Part shown: one piece after another, positions 26,801 through 33,447 of the stretch | How positions within the stretch are numbered: the first letter of the stretch is position 1 | Layout: each line of letters begins with the position of its first letter | Assembly (NCBI GenBank): GCA_016235125.1 | Contig: JACRLZ010000002.1 | Span: 1-64,000, forward strand | Source: Sphingobacteriales bacterium | GTDB lineage: Bacteria; Bacteroidota; Bacteroidia; Chitinophagales; Chitinophagaceae | Direction: 5' to 3' | Length of the DNA stretch: 64,000 nt | Translations under genes and position numbers: made by a program | The notes under the pieces: generated by a model | Databases searched by the model: none | Seen by the model: only the letters and a program-made list of their open reading frames with translations | Told to the model about the DNA's origin: nothing

Positions 26801-29697
26801 GAATCAGAATTATTCCCATTCTTAAAACCGATATTTAAAGGACTGGCAAAACTGCCGGTTGAGTCGGATAACTGTGCAGTGAAAGTATTGTTTGAAAACA
26901 TTAATGTGTCCACTGTATAGCGAACCTTTAAAAAATTACCACGACATACAATACTATCCATATTGCCAACCGTAATGACGGGAATAACAGGTGGCAATAC
27001 ATATCCAAATGTAAGCGGCCCGAAAGCGGATAAAGTATCCAGGGAAGTAACAAAAGCTTCGTGAAGATTTCCTGTAAAAGTAGAAACACCGGTATTCAAC
27101 CATTGACTTCCGTTCCACCGGCTGGTTCTTAAACTGTAAAGAGAGGTAACTGTATTGCTGCGGGTGCTGTCGTAGTGGAGTGTAACCCTTACATTGGAAC
27201 TGCCATTATCACGGTTCAGTGTCCAGTATTCGCTTCCGGAAATTCTCGTCAATGAAGAAACATGAAGAGACGTATCATATCCTGCTGAAGCAGGATTGAT
27301 GTGAAAGTATTGTGCCGTAAAAGCATCTGTTGTTAATGAAGGGGCTGACATACTGAATACAGCCTGGTGCAGGCTATCACCCGTTGGAAACTGGAACGCA
27401 TCATTGCCTATCTTCTTTACCGGGCCCCATACATAGCTGCCGTCCTGGGTCTGACTGCCAACGGCATCATCCTTAAAGATGAGCAGTTTGGTTGGAGTTG
27501 TTTTGATAATACCATTGGAAAATGAAACATCGTTACTGATAAATATATTCTGCTCAGGAATGATATAATTCTGTGCCGAATTTTTTTCCGGATACAGATT
27601 CTGAATGGTAACAGGCGTTGTGCCTAGCTGTGTGATATGGCTGACCGATCCGCCATAGAATCTTATATTGTTTAATTCTATAAACGACGGATCAACACCG
27701 GTATTAAGATTAAGATCCTGGCCTATGCTGAGTGGATCACCGTCTCCAACCCGGAATAAGACCGGGGCGTTGATATTGAATGTAACATTGCCTGTCACTT
27801 CATCCGCACCCCAGCCCGAAGGCGAAATAAAAGTTTCTGCATTGGCATCAGCGCTATTAGTAGTGATCGTCAGATTTCCATTGAAAATATTTCCATAGAT
27901 GGTATTCGGACCAGTCCTGCTGATGCTGTCACGGATCGCAACATTACCGTTAAGTATATTTTCTATAAAGTAAAGTTGCCCGGCATAGTCTTGAATACTG
28001 ATATTGGTTGCTGAAAGCGTTGCATTTTCAATAGAAACATCAGTTGCATTTCTGAAAAGGATAGAGTTGCTGCTGTTAGTGGATGTAATAGTGGCATCAA
28101 AAATATTTACGACCCCGTTGTTCAGCAGGCTGTAGTTGTCAATATCCAGCGATGTACCAGACTCCATGATAAGACCACCCGTAGTTATAGTGGAATTTAC
28201 AACCGGGTAATTGGGAAGCCCGCTGGGGATGTAAACGGTGTCACAACTTGCAGGAACTCCTGCGGGACTCCAGTTGCCGGCAATATCCCAGTCAGTATCT
28301 ATTGCGCCAGTCCAGGTTTTTAAGAGGTTGCTTGTGCAGGCGTTGCATGTTGCCAGGATTTCGGCAATGCTGTTGCAGCCAGGAGCATTGTCGTGTATAT
28401 CACCCGTGCCGGCGTTATTCAGGTAATTGCAAAGCGGGGCAAATGAACATAATGACAATTGACTATTGTCATGAATTTCTACTCCTTCATTCTGGTTGTC
28501 AAGTATTACAAGAGAAGGGTTCAAAATATTCAGAGTTGTGATATTGGGGTTTTCAAATATGCGTAACCTTCTTCCGAGGGTCGTTATATTTTCAAGCCCC
28601 GTAAAGCTGGAGAGCAGGTTATTGCCATGAATCTCCAGGGTGCCATCACTCATGGAAGTAATGCCGCTTAGCGCTGTGATATCAGTCAGTGCATCATTTG
28701 CCCACAAAGAAATGCCTTGCTGAACATCGCCGGTTAAATTTTGTAATCCCTGGAGCGATGTAAGATTGGGATTGATCCAGATATAAAAATTGACACAGGA
28801 GGTAAGGCTGTCAAAGCCTGTGAAGTTGGTTATGCCCGTATTGATCATCCAGAAAGTGCTGATGCCTGTATTGGTCAGGCTGTTACTCAAACCTGCGAGT
28901 GTAGTTAAGTTGGTGAGATCTGCAAATAAAAAACCCGATACTGATTCAAGCCCCGTAAGCCCGATAGTAGTAAGGGTTGACATACGTTCTAATCTTAGCG
29001 CTCCGTTGATGGAAACAAGGCTTGTCAGGCTGCCCAGGTTTACCAGGGGCGAATACCGGATGTCCAGATTGCCATTTATGTGAACAATGCCGGAAAGGCC
29101 GCTTAAACTGGTCAATGCAGATGTATCAATGAAGACCCCGCCTATTGTATCTATATTATTGCTTAATCCTGCAATGCTGTTCAGCAAAGGATTGACCCGG
29201 AAAATAACTTCTCCTAACTGTGTAATGTTGTTCAGGCCGATGCTGGTGAGTAATGGGTTATAATTTAATTGAAAGCGGGTGCCTATTTGTACCAGGTCGG
29301 GTAAAACAGACAAACTGGTGATGGATGTATTGGTAATGGTGAATTCTTCCGTGATATTTATTATGTACTTCAGAGAGTCCAGTCTTGTAATGGCAGGGCT
29401 GGCGCCTTGCCCGTTGATAATAAGTTTGCGCACCGCCGTACAGCCGGGATGCAGAATAGTGAAACTGTCAATCTCAGATTGTCTTGTCAGCACAATTGAA
29501 TCGCAGTCAGTTTCAATACGTTGATAGCTGCCGGGGTGGTTATTACTTGTGGCAGAAGGAGGAACCATTCCCGCAGGCATTTTGATTTTTTGTTCCAGTT
29601 CAGCCATATTAACTGAATGGGCTGCTCTTTTTTGCGCCAGCAACCTCGCTTGTCCAAGCAGTATTAGAAGCAGAAAGGGAAACAAATACCTCGTCAT
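20806..29697 (-). CDS. giant secreted LRR / MBG / CARDB-repeat protein
   Basis: A 2963-residue exported protein. The order is: signal peptide (1-22); receptor-L/LRR-like repeats (about 60-450, many 'L..L.gL..I' units); a 'TWTGAIDTDWDIAGNW' segment and beta-helix-like part (460-740); Ig/PKD-like parts; two MBG-type repeats (about 1170-1330, 'SQTISFPAIANQNFG'); eight CARDB-type repeats (about 1515-2620, each opening like 'PDLVVQNVQAP...GQTISISWTIRNPG'); a PPC-like domain (2635-2725); an IPT/TIG domain (2740-2820); and a final domain ('TIGWPFVIQINYSNPTNVDVP', 2856-2963). It has no T9SS sorting domain; that occurs only in the next gene. In large RHS proteins known to me, CARDB, PPC, IPT and this final domain can precede the RHS part in one chain, so this gene and the next may be two halves of one ancestral protein. 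The divergent kinase/regulator pair at 29862-32503 is a likely controller. Confidence 0.82.
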   Translation of the reverse strand: MTRYLFPFLLLILLGQARLLAQKRAAHSVNMAELEQKIKMPAGMVPPSATSNNHPGSYQRIETDCDSIVLTRQSEIDSFTILHPGCTAVRKLIINGQGASPAITRLDSLKYIINITEEFTITNTSITSLSVLPDLVQIGTRFQLNYNPLLTSIGLNNITQLGEVIFRVNPLLNSIAGLSNNIDTIGGVFIDTSALTSLSGLSGIVHINGNLDIRYSPLVNLGSLTSLVSINGALRLERMSTLTTIGLTGLESVSGFLFADLTNLTTLAGLSNSLTNTGISTFWMINTGITNFTGFDSLTSCVNFYIWINPNLTSLQGLQNLTGDVQQGISLWANDALTDITALSGITSMSDGTLEIHGNNLLSSFTGLENITTLGRRLRIFENPNITTLNILNPSLVILDNQNEGVEIHDNSQLSLCSFAPLCNYLNNAGTGDIHDNAPGCNSIAEILATCNACTSNLLKTWTGAIDTDWDIAGNWSPAGVPASCDTVYIPSGLPNYPVVNSTITTGGLIMESGTSLDIDNYSLLNNGVVNIFDATITSTNSSNSILFRNATDVSIENATLSATNISIQDYAGQLYFIENILNGNVAIRDSISRTGPNTIYGNIFNGNLTITTNSADANAETFISPSGWGADEVTGNVTFNINAPVLFRVGDGDPLSIGQDLNLNTGVDPSFIELNNIRFYGGSVSHITQLGTTPVTIQNLYPEKNSAQNYIIPEQNIFISNDVSFSNGIIKTTPTKLLIFKDDAVGSQTQDGSYVWGPVKKIGNDAFQFPTGDSLHQAVFSMSAPSLTTDAFTAQYFHINPASAGYDTSLHVSSLTRISGSEYWTLNRDNGSSNVRVTLHYDSTRSNTVTSLYSLRTSRWNGSQWLNTGVSTFTGNLHEAFVTSLDTLSAFGPLTFGYVLPPVIPVITVGNMDSIVCRGNFLKVRYTVDTLMFSNNTFTAQLSDSTGSFASPLNIGFKNGNNSDSINAFIPANTPGSNGYRVRVIGNSPPDTSINIKPLTIKTIPLLSFTILGPGTGCISTGIHTYYASQKEPGVIYNWSLSGGGSFTTNQDTAFVTWTTAGTRTITLNTSNLCGNGPSANRQITVSQPAPSEAAVVNKVGRWLYASAPNANQYSLGYHWYRNDTLIGSAVNASYYASAAGTYLVKYYNLCGDGPASNTFSFAANSIAQTINFPVIPDKTYGDAPFVPNATATSGLPVAFTLISGPATINAQTNLLTITGTGLVTLRANQIGDDVYDTAAPVTQSFTINKASQTISFPAIANQNFGNPPVSLAATASSGLPIIYSVVSGPATVSGNLLTLTGLGTVTVRASQSGDTNYLAATPVDRAFCTNVASLNPISGYSNLCPATATYTVNNIPGATYFWRIVGVGTLSSTTNTAIVNWTTPGTYSLLVSASGNCGAASANDTLVVTVVNSIQPDSVHGMLPVNGAINQQLPLTLSWVPAQPNLFYTFDLYVWRADSAQPAIPYAANITSVNYTLPLNSGLQYNQTYKWMVVAHNGSCTILNTGPIQQFSLIPLPDLVVQNVQAPTTAFSGQTISISWTIRNPGPGKTTTNQNWTDGVLLNLDTLPNFSVPPQSNPALWTGLLPLLIATRPNVSALDSGQQYTNSVNFTLPLSYSQPLYAYVITNYPAGVNAPVQITKVNDTARAPQAIAVTLSPTPDLRVDTVFAPITTFSGSVINLTYKVKNYGVVTPPASAWTDKVYISQSPLFNINTAIPLKLPKANGSYYANAANAEFTNSGQLLPDSVYTRSVQVVVPNYIFGTYFIYVFANNSNSLYEGALNNNNTNYTQVQIFLTPTPRLTVSSLTVPVTTASITQQIGANWNIGNTGFTDNIEKNKGHYFVLNGPCPASPGINISIRDSISFGGSYWTDRVYLSTDSTGLNTANAVLVNETTQGVLNSGLDVPDAPVADFCLSPGTNPAQFNLNTVNVINPGSNHPKTANFTIPSNLPAGNYYVYVLANATDAVYEYPGTPETRRSVLPIAIQRPDATVSSVTVPANIMGGQNFTINYTVLNNGPGAVFNHIQRDKVYVSTSPVFNGSAQLIDSITYTENLPVGTAAAHTFNYTFPVATSGTRYFYVHTNYDSAFRETNPNNNISAAASIIVTPAAANDLVVSNIQMTDTVFSVFSTKIKYTVTNNGTGTTAGNNWLDSVFISCSPTFTPATSYYIARRSHSEIVPGGSSYTDSFNVNMPFAFNINNCFPQTNINTAYFFVKTNSDSAVYEGSNGNNNITGSGSRVLINPSVDHTVTTVTGPDTATVARPYTISWTVKNIGYNPGLANYSGWYDGIYFSPDSVFNSNAVIASGFFETTPLNTNQVYSDTRNAIPPNMPTGDYYVFARTNYYPPYGIAHETVLNNNGNLIRNGAGAAKKIHVIQPSLPDLTDSIITAPSLIAAGQPVTIIHRTTNSGAGVTYPGNWSDDIWLSPDFIPGNNGYDILLSGRNHVGALQPGQFYTDTVTVNIPMSVVPGNYILISRVNATHNLIESNNNNNLAFKYITIYSPPPSDLVVENIMKPDSVLLGYTLDTVRWVVKNISANTAAGVSADGIYLSKNSTLDSTAVLLGIKNKTINMGPLATDTISLQPLITDVTEGNYNVIVKTDLLNNIGESNENNNSGMAVSQLYVKVAALPMNVLTPNTLFNISRFYKLVIPDSLNGATILVTLKSGDSLTMKNQMFIGKGYVPSAAHFDYTYSTPNYGNQEIVIASVTTGVYYITIRCVSSNPVVQNITLKAVKLPFAILNIHTTSGGNSGNVTIKINGSLFTNNMTAKLSKPGTVITASAVYFTNSTTVYATFNLQGKPLGIYDLSLTKPDSSITTLTNGFSVVNPNNGGLITGGGVNVGPGNGNAPGCAPGAASGLNSQLVAEIVAPDRVTIGWPFVIQINYSNPTNVDVPAQARTLYSDHNVLMSLSQAGVANGTTSLYLELTEQDGPPGIIRAGGSGSILIYSKMHATIQRNTIVLFNLK

Positions 29698-29861
29698 TGG
29701 TTAGTTTTTATTTTATTTCTGAATGGACTTATGTAAAGTGGATTTCCCAGGATAGGGTTTGACACTATAAAAATTGGATTTAAAACAGCGGCGGGAAATA
29801 CTTAATTTGTAGTAGGCGGCATTCTGCACCCTGCCTTTATTCTATTTTTACAAAGGAAAAT

Positions 29862-31787
29862 ATGCAGTACAGGAAGTTCCATATCTCAGTGCTGTTCATG
29901 GTAATAATCATGACAGCGGGTGCACAGACATCTGTTATGGACAGCCTTAAACTCGGTATCAGAAATGAGGGAGAAAACAGTAAAAAACTGCCCCTTATTT
30001 TTGAGCTGTCTGAACAAAGCCTCAGCCCCGATTCTTTACTGCCTTTTGTCCTGATGGCGGAAAAAATTGCTGTTACATCCGGAAATAAACAGGATGCTGA
30101 TATAGCTGCCTATTGCCGGGCTTCTTATTATGCCAAAAAAAATGTTTCTGACAGCGCACTTATGCTAATAGAGAAACTGGTTGCAGACTATAAAGGCAAC
30201 AAAGCACAGCAGGCATTATATCTCAAATTTTTATTTTCCAAAGCCAAACTGCTGGACAGGAGCAATCAGTACACAAAGGCGATTGCGCAACTTGTGGAAG
30301 TGCTGGAGACAGCAGAAATGCTAAAAGACACCCTGGTGCAGATACAGTCCAAAACAGGTATTGCATGGGTGCAGATGGAAATGGGGCAATATAAAGAAGC
30401 ATTACAATGGCTGCATAAAGCCATGAATACATCTGCCAACAGAAAATTTTATAAAAATTATGGAGCACTGTACAGCAACATCGCTTCTGCGTATAATTCA
30501 TTGGGAAATTCTGATTCAGCTGTTTATTATATCAATATTGCCATAAAGGATGCAAGGGAAAATGATAATCTTTCTTTTTTGGCTACTGCATTAAGTATGC
30601 AGGCTCAAATATTCATTGACAGTAAAAGACCTGGTTTGGCTGAAGCGCCGCTTCATGAAGTGGTACGCATACGTAAACAACTGGAAGACCCCTTTTATAT
30701 TGTTTACGATATGAGCAGCCTGGCCAGTTATTATGCCAGTAATAACCAGCCGCAAAAAGGAATAATTCTGTGCACAGAAGGCATAGCGATTGCCAAACAA
30801 AAAGGAATGACCTCGCAGTTGCTGATGATTTACCAGGCGCTGGCAGAAAACTATAAAGTAGCAGGTAATGCAGAGGAGTATGGGAATACACTGGAGTATA
30901 TCATGGCATTAAAGGACTCTTTCAATAATATCAATTCTTCTAAGCTGATTGCGGAAATACAGGCTGGCAGTGAAGCACGGAAAAAGGAAAAGCAAATACT
31001 GGAGCAGAGGCTGGTATTGACACGGAAAAATTATTGGTTGTACGGATCGGCCTTTTTTGCCCTTATGCTTGGAGTAACCGGATGGGTTGTTTTCAGAAAC
31101 TATCGCCGTAAACAACACCTGAAAATGCAGATGGCACTCGAAGAAGAAAAACGATTGTCCGAAAAGGCGGTGATTGATGCAGAGGAATATGAACGAAAAA
31201 GAATTGCGGCAGACCTGCATGATAACCTGGGTGCATATGCTGCTTCCTTAGCATCCAACCTGGGGTATATTCATTTGCCGGATGCAGATGAAAATACCAA
31301 AAATGCATTCAGGGAGCTGGGCAAAAACTCCAATGCTATCATCTCGCAGCTCAACGATACCATCTGGGTTCTCAAAAAAGATGCACTGAGCATCACAGCC
31401 ATCAGCGACCGACTGAAAAATTTTATCAGCCGCATTCAGAAAAGCTATCCTGATGTAAACATTGAAGTAAAAGAGGAAATAACTGCTGACCAGCAGTTAC
31501 CATCTTCCCAGGCCTTTCATTTATACAGAATTTTGCAGGAGGCTGTTAATAATGCATTAAAGCACAGTAATGGCAGAAATATTATTGTTCAGGTATCATC
31601 GGGGCAAAGCTGGAAGATAATGGTACAGGATGATGGTGTAGGAATGACCGTTGAAAAATTGCACAGTTCATACGGCAACGGACTGCTGAATATGAAAGAA
31701 CGGAGCCGCGAAGCAGGATGGGAGATAAGCTGGGAAAAAACAGAAGGAGGCGGCACAACCCTGGTTGTGCGGCCTACTACAAATTGA
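29862..31787 (+). CDS. TPR-containing sensor histidine kinase (HisKA_3)
   Basis: A 641-residue kinase. It has a signal peptide (about 1-21), a periplasmic part of tetratricopeptide-like helix pairs (about 60-370, for example 'YGALYSNIASAYNSLGNSDSAVYYI'), one membrane helix (about 390-412, 'YGSAFFALMLGVTGWVVF'), a charged coiled coil, HisKA_3 with phosphoacceptor H453 in 'RIAADLHDNLGAY', and HATPase_c ('LQEAVNNALKHSN', 'DDGVGM', 'GNGLLNMKERSREAGW'). The periplasmic TPRs may sense a protein or peptide. The regulator at 31829 follows 41 bp later. Together they are divergent from the giant CARDB/RHS genes, 164 bp away, which makes that operon a candidate target. Confidence 0.9.
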   Translation: MQYRKFHISVLFMVIIMTAGAQTSVMDSLKLGIRNEGENSKKLPLIFELSEQSLSPDSLLPFVLMAEKIAVTSGNKQDADIAAYCRASYYAKKNVSDSALMLIEKLVADYKGNKAQQALYLKFLFSKAKLLDRSNQYTKAIAQLVEVLETAEMLKDTLVQIQSKTGIAWVQMEMGQYKEALQWLHKAMNTSANRKFYKNYGALYSNIASAYNSLGNSDSAVYYINIAIKDARENDNLSFLATALSMQAQIFIDSKRPGLAEAPLHEVVRIRKQLEDPFYIVYDMSSLASYYASNNQPQKGIILCTEGIAIAKQKGMTSQLLMIYQALAENYKVAGNAEEYGNTLEYIMALKDSFNNINSSKLIAEIQAGSEARKKEKQILEQRLVLTRKNYWLYGSAFFALMLGVTGWVVFRNYRRKQHLKMQMALEEEKRLSEKAVIDAEEYERKRIAADLHDNLGAYAASLASNLGYIHLPDADENTKNAFRELGKNSNAIISQLNDTIWVLKKDALSITAISDRLKNFISRIQKSYPDVNIEVKEEITADQQLPSSQAFHLYRILQEAVNNALKHSNGRNIIVQVSSGQSWKIMVQDDGVGMTVEKLHSSYGNGLLNMKERSREAGWEISWEKTEGGGTTLVVRPTTN

Positions 31788-31828
31788 TTATTTTTAGAGA
31801 GTGGTTTAGAACTATTTTTATACTATCT

Positions 31829-32503
31829 ATGGATTTTATCGTAGCACTAACTGAGGATAACAGCATTAACCGAAACACTTTTTTACAGAAAATAAAGCTG
31901 CTGGGAAATATGCAGGTGGCTTTTGTGGCGGCTAACGGGCATGAATGCCTGGAGGAACTGAAAGGGATGCCTGCAGCGAAACTTCCCCAGGTTATTTTTA
32001 TGGACCTTGAAATGCCGCACATGAATGGAATAGAAACCATCCGTCTCGCCAAATCACTTTATCCTTCTGTTCATTTTGTTGTGTTGACCGTATTTGATGA
32101 TGATGAAAAAATATTTGAAGCCATTAAGTCAGGGGCCTCTGGCTATTTATTAAAGCATGAACCGGCGGGTGTGTTGCAGGAAGCCGTGATGAATGTGCTG
32201 GAATACGGCGGCGCCCCCATGAGTCCCGCTATAGCAAGAAAAGCGTTGCAACTGATGAGCCGGTCTTCATTGGAGGATACCGCTGTTATCAAAAACGAAT
32301 TGCCTGAAATGATCACCACCCGGGAGGAGGAAATACTAAGGCAAATGGTAAGTGGCTGGGATGCCAAACGCATCGCTTCTGTTCTTGACATTAGCGTTCT
32401 CACCGTGCGGAAGCATATTGCCAATATCTACGAGAAACTGCATGTGCAGTCGAAGGCCGAGGTAATCAGCATGGCCCATCAGCAAAAATGGTTCGACAGT
32501 TAA
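31829..32503 (+). CDS. NarL/FixJ-type response regulator, partner of the TPR kinase
   Basis: A 224-residue regulator starting at the ATG at 31829; the frame runs further back into the kinase gene but without receiver-like sequence. The receiver has phosphoacceptor D59 ('FMDLEMP'), T87 and K109, with E9/D10 replacing the usual double Asp, a tolerated change. A LuxR-type HTH lies at about 158-224 ('REEEILRQMVSGWDAKRIASVLDISVLTVRKHI'). It is probably phosphorylated by the kinase directly upstream. It overlaps the convergent acetyltransferase gene by 4 bases. Confidence 0.92.
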   Translation: MDFIVALTEDNSINRNTFLQKIKLLGNMQVAFVAANGHECLEELKGMPAAKLPQVIFMDLEMPHMNGIETIRLAKSLYPSVHFVVLTVFDDDEKIFEAIKSGASGYLLKHEPAGVLQEAVMNVLEYGGAPMSPAIARKALQLMSRSSLEDTAVIKNELPEMITTREEEILRQMVSGWDAKRIASVLDISVLTVRKHIANIYEKLHVQSKAEVISMAHQQKWFDS

Positions 32504-32946
32504 ACGTAGATCTGGCAATTCACCCATTCATTGTCAAAACTTGCATTGTATTTCCTGTAAAAATTTATCGCCGGCTCATTCCACTCCAGCACCTGCCAGA
32601 TAATGCGGTTGAATTTTTTTTCTTTCGCTTCTTCAATCAGCATGTTCATTAATAGCCTGCCAATGCCCTTGCCTCTTGCTTTTTCTGTTACGATAATATC
32701 TTCCAGGTACATGGCCTGCCCTTTCCAGGTGGAGTACCGGATATAGTATAAAGCAAACCCCTGCACTACACCATCTTCTTCAGCAACATAACTCCACCAC
32801 ACAGGACTTTTTCCAAAACCGCTTTCAACAAAATGTTCTAAACTAACTGTTACTTCATCCGGAGCTTTTTCATACACAGCCAATTCAGTAATCAACTCCA
32901 GTAACCTGGGACAATCTTCTGTCTCTGCTTTCCGAATTTCAATCAT
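32500..32946 (-). CDS. GNAT-family N-acetyltransferase
   Basis: A 148-residue GCN5-related acetyltransferase. The acetyl-CoA binding motif is in 'IIVTEKARGKGIGRLLMNML' (R/Q-x-x-G-x-G/A near 91-110), with 'LYYIRYSTWKGQAMYLEDI' just before it and 'WNEPAINFYRKYNAS' near 122-136. The family of about 150 residues that includes diamine (spermidine/thialysine) acetyltransferases has the same layout, so a polyamine or amino-compound substrate is possible. It is the last gene of a minus-strand run and overlaps the preceding gene by 8 bases. Confidence 0.85.
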   Translation of the reverse strand: MIEIRKAETEDCPRLLELITELAVYEKAPDEVTVSLEHFVESGFGKSPVWWSYVAEEDGVVQGFALYYIRYSTWKGQAMYLEDIIVTEKARGKGIGRLLMNMLIEEAKEKKFNRIIWQVLEWNEPAINFYRKYNASFDNEWVNCQIYV

Positions 32947-33439
32947 TGTTATCTTGCTTTTGTATTATTAATACGTTGTCGGTATCCAAAAGAACTGACC
33001 ATGGAAAAATTTCTTGGGGATTAAACATATATTCACCCTTTCGTCGTTCATTAAGTAATCTGTTTAACTCGTTTTTCCTGGCTATGTCAGATATACTAAC
33101 TATTTGCCCGGAACTACCAACTTCAATATTTCTATTAAATGTTTCTATGCCTATAAAAAAGATATTGTCTATTTCTTGTAACAAACTCCTTTGAAGTATA
33201 TAATCCCTCGTCAAAGTTATTTTAAGATTTGTCAATGACCCTACCGGCACTTTATGTCCCCATAGGCCAGCGTCTTTAAATTCCTTCAGAGTTGGAATAT
33301 GGGAAAACGGTTTGCCACTGATCAGGAAATAGCAGTATTTAGAGAGATAAGTAATCATGAAGCCAAAATACTCACCAGAAGGAACTTTATAAACATAACA
33401 TCCTCCAATATGCAGTTTTATTTTTTGTACGGCTTTCAT
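32939..33439 (-). CDS. protein of unknown function
   Basis: A 166-residue cytoplasmic protein that I do not recognise with confidence. It has no signal peptide. The front 'GGCYVYKVPSGEYFGFMITYL' resembles in style the opening beta strands of some small immunity-type proteins (for example Imm26, 'GDIF.VPL.DG.YG.G'), but this is a weak impression. It starts 8 bp after the deacylase stop and overlaps the acetyltransferase by 8 bp, so it is co-transcribed with both. Confidence 0.6.
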   Translation of the reverse strand: MKAVQKIKLHIGGCYVYKVPSGEYFGFMITYLSKYCYFLISGKPFSHIPTLKEFKDAGLWGHKVPVGSLTNLKITLTRDYILQRSLLQEIDNIFFIGIETFNRNIEVGSSGQIVSISDIARKNELNRLLNERRKGEYMFNPQEIFPWSVLLDTDNVLIIQKQDNND

Positions 33440-33447
33440 TTAATTAC

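Noticed and set aside
32939..33439. Immunity protein for the RHS gene
   Set aside because: The gene is 3 kb from the CARDB/RHS operon, belongs to another operon, and its likeness to Imm26-type proteins is too weak.
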